NCBI GenBank assembly: GCA_023423045.1
Contig: JAFAGA010000024.1
Coordinates: 1-64,000 of the forward strand
Direction of reading: 5' to 3'
DNA from: Bacillota bacterium
GTDB lineage: Bacteria > Bacillota > Clostridia > Lachnospirales > Lachnospiraceae
DNA length: 64,000 nt
Shown here piece by piece: positions 18,033 to 26,318 of this stretch. Both the position numbers and the translations under genes were made by a program. Position 1 is the first letter of the stretch; each line of letters opens with the position of its first letter. A model generated the notes under the pieces. It saw only the letters and a program-made list of their open reading frames with translations. It was not told the origin of the DNA and searched no databases.

Positions 18033-18136
18033 TTCGGGTCACCGTCGCTTTCCTCAGACTTCCCTTACTACAAAATCCTTGTTTTTTCTGCATAATCATA
18101 GCTTAAATCTCCTTAAAAAATGATGCATGATTGAAT

Positions 18137-18156
18137 GATTGATTATGTATTCAACT
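18137..18156 (-). promoter_or_regulatory. Operator-like site 5, upstream of the HMA-HMA ATPase
   Basis: On the minus strand one half reads AGTTGAA and the other AATC instead of AACT; the 5-10-5 spacing equals that of the other four sites in this locus. It is the weakest of the five and lies 105 bp before the ATPase start. Confidence 0.5.
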
Positions 18157-18223
18157 AATAGAATAAAAAATTAACCAGAATACCTGTTATCACAGCAGTA
18201 TAAATTCAGAAGTTCTGCGATGA

Positions 18224-18589
18224 TTATTCACAGACGTGGAGCAACCCCTGGTCAAAAATAGACTTGACATGCTCGTCGGCAAGAGAATAATAGACAACCT
18301 TTCCATCCTTACGATACTTTACCAGCTTAGCCTGCTTCAGAATACGAAGCTGGTGTGAGATAGAGGATTTTGTCATGCCCAAAAGAACAGCGATATCGCA
18401 GACACACATCTCTGCCCGAAACAGAGCACAGAGGATTTTTACACGGGTGGAATCACTGAATACCTTGAATATGTCGGATAGGTCCAGAAGAATATCATCA
18501 TCAGGCATATGCTCCCGAACATCTTTAACAACATCTTCATGAATGGTATTGCAGTCGCAGCGGTCAAAATCGGCAGTATATGCACACAT
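18224..18589 (-). CDS. CadC-type ArsR/SmtB metal-sensing repressor
   Basis: A 121-residue winged-helix repressor that would leave its operator when it binds Cd2+, Zn2+ or Pb2+. The alpha-3N metal-site cysteines are visible: RCDC near the N-terminus pairs with EMCVCD in the winged-helix core, as in staphylococcal CadC. The recognition helix is MTKSSISHQLRILKQAKLV. The start at 18589 follows GGAGGG at 6 bp; the longer frame to 18631 would read through the operator. It precedes the HMA-HMA ATPase on the same strand, and its own promoter carries a perfect copy of the operator repeat. Confidence 0.92.
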   Translation of the reverse strand: MCAYTADFDRCDCNTIHEDVVKDVREHMPDDDILLDLSDIFKVFSDSTRVKILCALFRAEMCVCDIAVLLGMTKSSISHQLRILKQAKLVKYRKDGKVVYYSLADEHVKSIFDQGLLHVCE

Positions 18590-18613
18590 GGGAAGCCCTC
18601 CAGTTAATTGAAT

Positions 18614-18664
18614 AGTTGAATTATCTTTCAACTGTATTATAAAGTCTTGTGGCTTTCATGTCAA
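18614..18664 (-). promoter_or_regulatory. cadC promoter with operator site 1
   Basis: On the minus strand TTGACA (18659-18664), a 17-bp spacer and TATAAT (18636-18641) form a perfect consensus promoter. Two bases beyond the -10 begins the operator AGTTGAA-N6-TTCAACT (18614-18633), overlapping the expected transcription start. A bound repressor there would block polymerase. Confidence 0.85.
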
Positions 18665-18997
18665 TGAAAATCTATCATAATAACTCGATAAAATCGATCA
18701 GAAAGACATGAATTGGCTCTGGATGAAATTAGAATAGTTGTGCAGCCAGGAAGGAAAAGCTATATGATGCAAATGTTACTGACAAAGAAACTGCTATAAT
18801 GGCCATAATAATATCGTGGTTATACCGTAATGGATAATTTTAATAATGGTATTGCAAGATAAGAAGTGTATTGTTTTCTTCCGAAGCAATATAGTATACT
18901 GGTTGAAGAACCTATTGATATGCGGCTTAAGGCGGCGATGGGAGGAAGAGTGAAAAGATTTCTAAGACAGCAAAAAACAGCGCGGAAATGAGGAGAA
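18665..18997. other. Intergenic region between cadC and the DNA glycosylase
   Basis: No gene. A possible promoter for the glycosylase is TTGTTT (18871-18876), an 18-bp spacer and TATACT (18895-18900). Nothing else stands out. Confidence 0.4.
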
Positions 18998-19609
18998 ATG
19001 AACAAATTAGGAAGAGGATTTTATAACCGGGATTCCGTTATCGTTGCAAAGGAACTTCTGGGAAAGGTTCTGGTACACAGGATAGAAGGAAACCGGGTGG
19101 CAGCAAAAATAGTTGAAACAGAGGCCTATATGGGTGTGATTGACAAGGCGGCACATTCCTATGGAGGAAAAAGGACACCCAGGGTGGAGGTTATGTACGG
19201 TGGGCCGGGATTTTCATATGTGTTTTTTATTTATGGAATGTACTATTGCTTTAATATTGTTACCAGAGAAGAAGGAACTCCTCAGGCGGTACTGATCCGG
19301 GCAGTTGAACCGGTTGAAAATTTTGAATTCATGGCGCAGAACAGATTCCAAAAATCCTACGAACAGCTGAACGGGAGGCAGTTAACCGGATTGACCAACG
19401 GGCCGGGAAAGTTGTGCGGGGCATTAGCCATTGATCGAAGCTTAAACGGAGAAGATTTGTGCGGCAGCAAGCTGTTCCTGGAGGAGGGTGCCGATATGGG
19501 CTTTAATATAGTGACTGCAAAACGGGTGGGGATCGATTATGCAGGGGAAGCGAAGGATTATCCCTGGAGGTTTTATATGGAAGGTAACAAATATGTGTCT
19601 GTGAAATAG
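18998..19609 (+). CDS. 3-methyladenine DNA glycosylase (AAG/MPG family)
   Basis: Removes alkylated or deaminated purines from DNA to start base-excision repair. The 203-residue length is normal. Visible motifs are GRGFYNRDSVIVAKELLGKVLVH, the catalytic-glutamate segment IVETEAYMG, HSYGGKRTPRVEVMYGGPG and the YGMYYCFNIVT strand, then NGPGKLC near residues 132-138. The start has AGGAG close upstream. It lies between the two metal-resistance units but has no copy of their operator before it, so its place there may be coincidental. Confidence 0.93.
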   Translation: MNKLGRGFYNRDSVIVAKELLGKVLVHRIEGNRVAAKIVETEAYMGVIDKAAHSYGGKRTPRVEVMYGGPGFSYVFFIYGMYYCFNIVTREEGTPQAVLIRAVEPVENFEFMAQNRFQKSYEQLNGRQLTGLTNGPGKLCGALAIDRSLNGEDLCGSKLFLEEGADMGFNIVTAKRVGIDYAGEAKDYPWRFYMEGNKYVSVK

Positions 19610-19638
19610 GGCTTCCTTAAAAGTAATATAAATTTTTG

Positions 19639-19695
19639 TTGACAAATGTAGTGATAAGAATTATCATATTATTATAGTTGAACAATCAAGCAACT
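19639..19695 (+). promoter_or_regulatory. Promoter of the second CadC gene with operator site 2 and a Fur-like box
   Basis: TTGACA (19639-19644) with a 17-bp spacer and TATCAT (19662-19667). TGATAAGAATTATCA at 19652-19666 overlaps the spacer and -10 and differs at one base from the Bacillus-type Fur box TGATAATNATTATCA. Operator site 2, AGTTG-N10-CAACT, follows at 19676-19695. Confidence 0.65.
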
Positions 19696-19721
19696 GATCA
19701 ATTGTGAAAGGAGAATTTATT

Positions 19722-20074
19722 ATGGATCAACAACTTAATTATGATTGCGACATTATACATGAAGACGTTGTTAATCAGGTGAGGGAACAGATGCCTGATA
19801 GGGCGGACTTTATAAAGCTATCTGAATTCTTCAAGATGTTTTCCGACGGTACCAGGATTCAGATATTATGGGCGTTGGAATGCAGTGAGATGTGTGTATG
19901 TGATTTGCAGTGCTGCTTAACATGACAAAATCAGCTATTTCCCACCAGTTGAAATCCTTACGCCTTTCCAATTTGGTTAAATTTCGAAGAGAAGGCAAGG
20001 TAATCTATTATTCACTTGCGGATGATCATGTTAAGGATATCCTGGAGAAAGGCTTCGTGCATATCAATGAATAA
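19722..20074 (+). pseudogene. Second CadC/ArsR-type repressor, frameshifted
   Basis: The first frame (19722-19925) gives a CadC-like N-terminus including YDCD and EMCVCDL, then reads QCCLT and stops. The rest of the protein (MTKSAISHQLKSLRLSNLVKF...HINE) is in the -1 frame, ending at 20074. Loss of a single G after GATTTG near 19907 explains it: restoring it gives DLAVLLNMTKSAISHQ, matching the intact paralogue at 18224-18589. Without correction the product lacks the DNA-recognition helix. It could be a true mutation or a sequencing error. The ribosome site AAAGGAG supports the start. Confidence 0.88.
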
Positions 20075-20119
20075 TGTTTGATTGGCGAAAATTGAATGTA
20101 AGTTAATTTTTATCTAAAC

Positions 20120-20139
20120 AGTTGAACAAGTGCTCAACT
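20120..20139 (+). promoter_or_regulatory. Operator site 3, upstream of the HMA protein
   Basis: AGTTG-N10-CAACT; the half-sites extend to CAGTTGA/TCAACTG. It lies 59 bp before the HMA coding start. Confidence 0.75.
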
Positions 20140-20198
20140 GAGCGATTATAAGCATATCATAAATGAAATACATTATAAAAATAAGGAGGATATTTACG

Positions 20199-20420
20199 AT
20201 GAAAAAGACATTCAGACTGGAAGGATTGGATTGTGCAAACTGTGCGGCAAAGATTGAGGATAGGATCAATAAGCTGGAAGGTGTGAAGGAGGCCACGCTT
20301 AACTTTATGACAACCAAACTCGTTATAGATGGTGATGAGGATAGGATGGAGGAGATTATTGAAGCTGCTAAGGCAATCATTAAAAAGCTGGAGCCGGATG
20401 TTGCAGTAAAGAAGGCGTAA
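20199..20420 (+). CDS. Stand-alone HMA-domain metallochaperone
   Basis: A 73-residue protein consisting of one heavy-metal-associated domain with the metal-binding motif GLDCANC at about residues 8-14. Such proteins carry soft or transition metal ions in the cytoplasm and pass them to P1B ATPases. AAGGAGG lies nine bases before the ATG. The next gene encodes a P1B ATPase with no HMA domain of its own, so this protein probably supplies that domain in trans. It has its own copy of the metal operator upstream, so it may be transcribed separately. Confidence 0.9.
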   Translation: MKKTFRLEGLDCANCAAKIEDRINKLEGVKEATLNFMTTKLVIDGDEDRMEEIIEAAKAIIKKLEPDVAVKKA

Positions 20421-20485
20421 GTTTTAATCAGGAAGCGGGGATACTTGTCTATAATGAGGCAGGGATCCCTCAAACATACTCAAAC

Positions 20486-20505
20486 AGTTGAACATATGAG
20501 CAACT
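20486..20505 (+). promoter_or_regulatory. Operator site 4, upstream of the second P1B ATPase
   Basis: AGTTG-N10-CAACT, extended to a perfect 9-bp inverted repeat AAACAGTTG/CAACTGTTT (20482-20509). It is the most symmetrical of the five sites and lies 60 bp before the ATPase start. Confidence 0.8.
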
Positions 20506-20564
20506 GTTTAATAAAGCTAATATATTTATAAAGAAAAACTTATAGGCGTGGGAGGAAGAAGTTT

Positions 20565-22418
20565 ATGACAAGATTAAGAAAGCAATTATTACGAATTGTT
20601 CTTGGAGCAGTATTTCTTGCTGTTGGTGTGCTGCTGGATACAGATAATCAATGGCTTGAGCTGGGCGTTTATCTCACCGGTTATATCATCGTTGGCGGTG
20701 ATGTGTTGCAAAGAGCGGTCAAGAACATATTAAGAGGTCAGGTTTTTGATGAGAATTTCCTGATGAGCATTGCCACCATCGGCGCATTTATTATTGGCGA
20801 ATACCCGGAAGGGGTTGGAGTTATGCTTTTCTATCAGGTCGGTGAATTATTTCAAGGCTATGCCGTCAATAAATCAAGAAAATCAATTACCGGCCTGATG
20901 GATATCCGTCCGGATTATGCCAATGTTAAGCGGGGAGAAGAGCTTGTGAAGGTTGACCCTGATGAGGTCCGGATCGGGGATATCATGGTAATCCGTGCCG
21001 GAGAGAAGGTGCCGCTGGACGGAAGGGTGCTGGAGGGAAGCTCAATGCTTGATACCTCGGCACTGACCGGAGAATCGGTTCCCCGGGAAGTCTCTGCCGG
21101 AAATGATATTTTAAGCGGCTGTATTAACATGAATGGCTTACTCACCGTGGAGGTAACAAAGGAATATGGAGAGTCCACAGTCAGCAAGATACTGGATTTA
21201 GTTGAAAATGCTACAACAAAGAAGGCAAAAACGGAGAATTTTATTACCAGGTTTGCCAGATACTATACACCGGCCGTAGTGGTTCTGGCAGCGCTGATCT
21301 CTGTTCTTCCACCCCTGGTGATCCCCGGCGCAGTCTTTAGTGATTGGGTATACCGGGGTCTCACCTTTCTGGTTATTTCCTGCCCCTGTGCTCTGGTGAT
21401 ATCCATTCCCTTGGGTTTCTTCGGAGGAATTGGAGGAGCATCAAAAAAGGGAATCCTGGTTAAGGGAAGTAACTATTTGGAAGCGCTTACCAAGACTGAA
21501 ATTGTCGTCTTTGATAAGACCGGAACCCTGACCAAGGGAGTATTCAATGTGCAGGAGATACATGGGGAGGGAATGGAGCCTGAGGAGCTGCTGGAAATAG
21601 CAGCGTATACGGAGAATTATTCGAATCATCCGATCTCCATGTCTCTTAAGAGAGCATATGGCCGTCCCATTGATAGTGCGAGGGTTTCCCAGGTAGAAGA
21701 GATATCCGGCCATGGAGTTCGTGCGGTAGTTGACGGAAAAACCGTGCTCGCCGGCAATCCCAAGCTTATGGATAAGATGGGGATCACTTATACTAAGATG
21801 GAACCGGTGGGAACTGTGGTTCATGTTGCCGTAAATAATGTATATGCAGGTTATATTGTTATCTCCGATGAGATCAAGGAAGATGCGCCGGAAGCAATCA
21901 AGGCATTGAAGCAGATCAATATTCACAAAACCGTAATGCTGACCGGGGATGCCAAAAGTGCGGGAGAAAAGGTGGCAAAAAGTCTTGGATTGAGTCAGGT
22001 ATATACCGAACTGCTGCCGGGAGATAAGGTGGATAAATTGGAGGAACTGCTGGAAGAAAAGTCTGCCATAGGCAAGCTGGCCTTCGTAGGTGACGGGATT
22101 AACGATGCGCCGGTATTAGCCAGGGCGGATATCGGTATCGCTATGGGAGGTCTGGGATCCGATGCGGCAATTGAAGCAGCGGATATTGTGATCATGACCG
22201 ATGAGCCGTCTAAAATTTCAACAGCCATTAAAATTGCCAAAAGAACCATTGGAATTGTCAACCAGAATATCGTATTTTCCCTGGCAATCAAATTTGCTGT
22301 TCTGATATTGGCAGCTTGGGGATTGGCACCTATGTGGGGGGGAGTAATTGCCGATGTGGGTGTAACCGTGCTGGCGGTGCTGAATGCATCCAGGGCATTG
22401 AATGTAAAACAATTATAA
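20565..22418 (+). CDS. P1B-type heavy-metal ATPase without an N-terminal HMA domain
   Basis: A 617-residue metal-exporting ATPase closely similar in its core to the one at 15681-18032 but starting directly with the first membrane helices. The CPC motif is at 273-275, DKTGTLT at about 317-323, GDGINDAP near 512, and the last helices carry the P1B-2 lysine (SLAIK) and aspartate (IADVGVT), pointing to Zn2+/Cd2+/Pb2+. The usual HMA domain is encoded by the separate 73-residue gene upstream. It is transcribed divergently from its paralogue; an inverted duplication or two acquisitions could explain the arrangement. A terminator follows. Confidence 0.93.
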   Translation: MTRLRKQLLRIVLGAVFLAVGVLLDTDNQWLELGVYLTGYIIVGGDVLQRAVKNILRGQVFDENFLMSIATIGAFIIGEYPEGVGVMLFYQVGELFQGYAVNKSRKSITGLMDIRPDYANVKRGEELVKVDPDEVRIGDIMVIRAGEKVPLDGRVLEGSSMLDTSALTGESVPREVSAGNDILSGCINMNGLLTVEVTKEYGESTVSKILDLVENATTKKAKTENFITRFARYYTPAVVVLAALISVLPPLVIPGAVFSDWVYRGLTFLVISCPCALVISIPLGFFGGIGGASKKGILVKGSNYLEALTKTEIVVFDKTGTLTKGVFNVQEIHGEGMEPEELLEIAAYTENYSNHPISMSLKRAYGRPIDSARVSQVEEISGHGVRAVVDGKTVLAGNPKLMDKMGITYTKMEPVGTVVHVAVNNVYAGYIVISDEIKEDAPEAIKALKQINIHKTVMLTGDAKSAGEKVAKSLGLSQVYTELLPGDKVDKLEELLEEKSAIGKLAFVGDGINDAPVLARADIGIAMGGLGSDAAIEAADIVIMTDEPSKISTAIKIAKRTIGIVNQNIVFSLAIKFAVLILAAWGLAPMWGGVIADVGVTVLAVLNASRALNVKQL

Positions 22419-22431
22419 GAACTGCAAAGTC

Positions 22432-22459
22432 AGGCGGTACCTTCAGGGTGCCGCCTTAT
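22432..22459 (+). terminator. Terminator after the second P1B ATPase
   Basis: AGGCGGTACC/GGTGCCGCCT stem (one T-G pair) with a short loop, followed by TATTTCATTT. Confidence 0.75.
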
Positions 22460-22463
22460 TTCA

Positions 22464-22607
22464 TTTCATAGGAAATTGCGTCCTACGAAATAAAAAAAGC
22501 CCTCCGGGCTGGATGCGCACTCTGCACGCATGCGCATAAATGCGCAGGGTATTATGTCGGCCAGGCCGACCGCGCTCGGCGCGAGAATGTGCCAAGGCGC
22601 ATTCTTT
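22464..22607. repeat. Dispersed multi-hairpin element, copy A
   Basis: About 144 bp of consecutive stem-loops: a first stem around GGAAATTGCGTCC; AGCCC-TCC-GGGCT; TGCGCA-TAAA-TGCGCA; GTCGGC-CAG-GCCGAC; CGCGC-TCG-GCGCG; GAATGTGCC-AA-GGCGCATTC. A second copy lies at 57325-57468 in the same orientation and about nine bases in ten agree. The gap to the next gene (22608-22788) shows no gene. Confidence 0.85.
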
Positions 22608-22788
22608 GCTCTGCGGATATTGCAGATCCAACTGTAATATCCAAACTCTCTTCCAAAGGAAACCTGATTATGAAATATTTACTTATATGTCGAAATATGC
22701 TACTATCGATATATACTTAAGCAATAAAAGCAATGGGGCGGATTGATAGGGCATGATCAACTAATATTAGTTAACGGGAGAAATGCAT

Positions 22789-25161
22789 ATGGTGATAACA
22801 GAGCAATTTTATCGTACTATGATTGAGAATATGATGAACGGATTTGCCTTACACAGTATTGTGACAGATAATAATGGCAATCCTGTTGATTATCGATATA
22901 TTCAGATTAATCGGGCCTTTGAGGAGCTCACCGGGCTGAAGAGGATGGATGTCATCGGAAAGACGATCTGTGAGATCGTACCGACGATTGAGGAGGATAC
23001 CATCAGCTGGATCAAATTTTTCGGAAAGGTTGCTCTCTCAGGGGAATCTGCCAGTACGGAGCAGTATTCCGCGACCTTTGACCGCTGGTACTCTGTTAAT
23101 GCATTTTGTCCGGAGAGAGGATATTTTATTGCGGTATTTATGGACATTACGCAGCTAAAAAAGCAGACGCAGAAGCTTCAGAAGAAAAACCAGCAGCTGA
23201 AGAAGCTCTATGATAACCAGAAGAATCTGTACCGTGAGATGAATGATAAGAAGGAAGAATTGTCCTCGCTCTATGAAGAGATTCTTGCCTCTGAGGAGGA
23301 GCTGCGGCAGCAAAATGATGAATTGTACCAAAAGAAGGAAGAGCTTACGGCGCTCTATGAAGAGCTAACCTCCCAGGAGGAGGAGCTTCGCAGCAATTAT
23401 GAACGTCTGAACGACAGCATGCTTCGTCTGAAGAAAAGTGAGGCGATTAACAACCTTATATTAGAGGCTTCTTCCGAGGGGGTATGGCAGTACGATCTGG
23501 CGGATAATATCTATTCAATACCCAGCAAATTTGTTGAATCCTTGGGATACCGGGCAGAGGAGATGACCAGCATCATGAAGATACATGAGATTATCCATCC
23601 CGAGGATAAGGAGTATTCGGAGCGCAATTTCAATGAGCATATGATTGGCAATGTGCCAAAATATGAATCGGAGTTCCGGCTGGTCTGCAAGGATGGTTCC
23701 CATCGATGGGTGAAATCTTCCGGCAAGGTATTAAAGGATGATAGCGGAAGACCTTATTTGATGGCGGGCTCTTTTGTGGATGTTACCAGACTGAAGGAAC
23801 AGCAGAAGGAATTGGAGCATCTGGCCTATTACGATATATTGACGGACCTGCCAAACCGAACCCTCTTTTTGATAGAATTGGAGAAGGCCCAGTTGAGGGC
23901 AGATGAGGATAACCGGAAGCTAGCGGTTCTTTACATGGATTTAGATAATTTTAAGGATGTCAATGATATGCTGGGACACAGCACGGGGGACCGGCTTTTG
24001 CAGACGATGGCCGACCGGCTTCGAAAAATAATTCCTGAGAAGGGGATTGTCACAAGGCTTGGCGGGGATGAATTCGTACTTTTAATCAATGATATTGACA
24101 GTGAGCAGGATGTCTATGATTATTGCCTCAGAATTAAGAAGATGGTGTTGGAGCCTTTTGAGTTTCACGGGTATCGGCTTAGCATCAGCTCCAGCATGGG
24201 GGTTGTTATCTATCCCGACATACCGGGCACCAGCGAAGATTTGCTAAAGAGTGCCGATGCTGCGATGTACCGTGCCAAGAACATGGGCAAAAATACGATT
24301 CAATTTTACCGGGACAGCATCCGGGCGGATATACTAAAGCGGCTGACCATTGAGAACCGTATGAGGGAGGCTCTGTACCGCAATTGTTTTACCTTGCATT
24401 ATCAGCCTCAGATATGCTTGAAAACAGGAAAAATCCGGGCCTTCGAGGCATTGCTTCGTTGGACGGATGAAGAGCTGGGAACGCTCTCACCGGTAGAATT
24501 CATTCCCATTGCGGAGAGCAGCGGGCTTATCGTGCCCATGGGAGAGTGGATCCTGTTTGAGGCCTGCCGGCAGGCAAAGGAGCTTTATTCCGGCAATACG
24601 GGTATTCTGGTTTCGGTGAATATCTCGGCAATCCAATTAAAGCAGACGGACTTTGCGGAACAGGTAAAAAAGGTATTGAAGATGACCGGGCTTCCCGCCA
24701 GGTGTCTGGAGCTGGAATTGACGGAAACCTCCATGATCAGCTCCTTCGATACCAGCGTTCGCATGTTGGAGGAGCTTAGAGGGCTTGGGATCAAGATGTC
24801 CCTGGATGATTTCGGTACGGGATACTCCTCCCTTAGTTATTTGAAGAAGCTTCCCATTGATACTCTGAAGATAGACAAGAGTTTTATCAATGATCTGGAC
24901 AGCGATCAGACGGAAAATGAGATTGCAGGTACCATCATCTCCCTTGTACATAAGCTGGATATTGAGGTGATTGCCGAAGGTGTGGAAACAGGGCAGCAGC
25001 TTTCCTATCTGCATAAATATGATTGTGACAGCATACAGGGCTATTTGATGAGCAGGCCGGTGCCGGCCTGGAAGGTTCCCGAGGTGATAATGCGGGATTT
25101 TGCGGCAGAGATCGGAAGCTGTATAACCTGCGGCAACGGAGCGGAAGGAGATGCTTCCTAG
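22789..25161 (+). CDS. PAS-PAS-GGDEF-EAL cyclic-di-GMP turnover protein
   Basis: A 790-residue cytoplasmic protein with no membrane helix. A PAS domain covers about residues 1-123, a long Glu/Lys/Gln coiled coil 123-225, a second PAS with PAC 230-345, a GGDEF diguanylate cyclase 355-515 and an EAL phosphodiesterase 530-780. Both active sites look intact: LGGDEF near 424-429, EALLRW near 552, NISAIQLKQ, ELTE, LDDFGTGYSS and AEGVET. The RxxD product-inhibition site is absent before GGDEF. The direction of net activity would depend on the PAS input. The ATG at 22789 suits the GGGAG site better than the one at 22783. Confidence 0.93.
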   Translation: MVITEQFYRTMIENMMNGFALHSIVTDNNGNPVDYRYIQINRAFEELTGLKRMDVIGKTICEIVPTIEEDTISWIKFFGKVALSGESASTEQYSATFDRWYSVNAFCPERGYFIAVFMDITQLKKQTQKLQKKNQQLKKLYDNQKNLYREMNDKKEELSSLYEEILASEEELRQQNDELYQKKEELTALYEELTSQEEELRSNYERLNDSMLRLKKSEAINNLILEASSEGVWQYDLADNIYSIPSKFVESLGYRAEEMTSIMKIHEIIHPEDKEYSERNFNEHMIGNVPKYESEFRLVCKDGSHRWVKSSGKVLKDDSGRPYLMAGSFVDVTRLKEQQKELEHLAYYDILTDLPNRTLFLIELEKAQLRADEDNRKLAVLYMDLDNFKDVNDMLGHSTGDRLLQTMADRLRKIIPEKGIVTRLGGDEFVLLINDIDSEQDVYDYCLRIKKMVLEPFEFHGYRLSISSSMGVVIYPDIPGTSEDLLKSADAAMYRAKNMGKNTIQFYRDSIRADILKRLTIENRMREALYRNCFTLHYQPQICLKTGKIRAFEALLRWTDEELGTLSPVEFIPIAESSGLIVPMGEWILFEACRQAKELYSGNTGILVSVNISAIQLKQTDFAEQVKKVLKMTGLPARCLELELTETSMISSFDTSVRMLEELRGLGIKMSLDDFGTGYSSLSYLKKLPIDTLKIDKSFINDLDSDQTENEIAGTIISLVHKLDIEVIAEGVETGQQLSYLHKYDCDSIQGYLMSRPVPAWKVPEVIMRDFAAEIGSCITCGNGAEGDAS

Positions 25162-25202
25162 CGGGAGCACGGCGGACCGCCTTCGAAAATAGGAGGGATA
25201 GA

Positions 25203-26318
25203 ATGCAAGAGGAATTAAAGGATCAGCTTGAGACGCCATGTATCGTCATTGATATGGAGAAGGCGAAGCAGAACATAGCAAGGATGCAGGAAGCGGCAGA
25301 TGTCCTTCATTGCAGACTAAGGCCCCATATCAAAACGCATAAGATGCCCCTGTTTGCCAGGCTGCAGATTGCATACGGAGCCTGCGGTATTACCTGTGCC
25401 AAAGTATCGGAGGCGGAGGTGATGGCGGACGGCGGTGTAGAGGATATCTTCATCGCCTATCCGATGGTAGGAGATTTTCGAATCAGAAGGGCAATTGAAT
25501 TATCAAAACGCGTAAAGAGGCTGATTCTGGCTGTAGACAGTATGGACGGCGCGTCACGGCTTCAGGAGGCTGCAAAAGCGGCCGGAATGGTTTTGGAGGT
25601 GCGGCTGGAGGTGGATACCGGTGCGAAGCGTACAGGAGCCCTTCGGAATCAGGCGGCAAAGCTGGCAAAGGAGATCGATCAGTTACCCAATCTGAGATTA
25701 ACAGGCATCTACACCTTCAAAAGTCTGGTTTACCGGGATGAACCGACGGTGGATAAGCATATCGCAGGGCTGGAAGAAGGAGATATGATGGAAGAAATTG
25801 CAGAAGCGGTAAGGCGGGCAGGTGTTCCCATTAAGGATGTAAGTGCGGGCTCCACGCCCACCGGTCTGGAGGTTGCGGCTACAGGGAAGGTCAATGAGAT
25901 CCGTCCCGGCACCTATATTTTCAATGATTATATGTTGTGCAAGGAGGGTGTTGCTGGTCTGGAAGAGATGGCCGTCCGTATCTATGCCACGGTAGTGAGC
26001 GTTCCCTGTAGGGAATATGCCGTAATTGACGGAGGAACCAAGACCTTTCCCATGGATATCCCTCTGGATGTACCTCCCTATTATTATCCGGGCTATGCTC
26101 TGGTGGAAGGAAATGAAGATTTGCAGCTTAAGCGTATGAACGAGGAGCATGGTATAATTACCAGCAAAAGAGGGAATACGGGCCTTAAGGTCGGAGACCG
26201 GCTGGTGTTGATTCCAATCCATGTATGTACGGCTATCAATATGCAGAATCAGGTGTATCTCTACGATGGGAATGGTCTGAGGACGGAAATTGTGACAGGA
26301 AGAGGGATGCTGGTATGA
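25203..26318 (+). CDS. D-threonine aldolase / DSD1-type PLP enzyme
   Basis: A 371-residue enzyme of the alanine-racemase-fold D-threonine aldolase and D-serine dehydratase (DSD1) family. The N-terminal barrel holds the PLP lysine in RPHIKTHK (Lys44), and the C-terminal beta domain holds the metal-binding pair in EEHGI and PIHVC. Members cleave D-threonine to glycine and acetaldehyde or dehydrate D-serine or 3-hydroxyaspartate. It overlaps the D-aminoacylase gene by 4 bp, and RidA follows, so the operon handles D-amino acids. The RidA neighbour slightly favours a dehydratase that releases enamine; the exact reaction is not decided by sequence. Confidence 0.88.
   Translation: MQEELKDQLETPCIVIDMEKAKQNIARMQEAADVLHCRLRPHIKTHKMPLFARLQIAYGACGITCAKVSEAEVMADGGVEDIFIAYPMVGDFRIRRAIELSKRVKRLILAVDSMDGASRLQEAAKAAGMVLEVRLEVDTGAKRTGALRNQAAKLAKEIDQLPNLRLTGIYTFKSLVYRDEPTVDKHIAGLEEGDMMEEIAEAVRRAGVPIKDVSAGSTPTGLEVAATGKVNEIRPGTYIFNDYMLCKEGVAGLEEMAVRIYATVVSVPCREYAVIDGGTKTFPMDIPLDVPPYYYPGYALVEGNEDLQLKRMNEEHGIITSKRGNTGLKVGDRLVLIPIHVCTAINMQNQVYLYDGNGLRTEIVTGRGMLV

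Noticed and set aside
22540..22746. Open frame inside hairpin element copy A, with a similar one in copy B (57401-57586)
   Set aside because: The similarity comes from the repeat itself; there is no ribosome site, the frames diverge after the element, and the composition is arginine/cysteine-rich as expected of a shadow frame.
26225..26314. Longer start for the D-aminoacylase
   Set aside because: It lies within the upstream aldolase-like gene; the ATGA overlap at 26315 gives the standard N-terminus.
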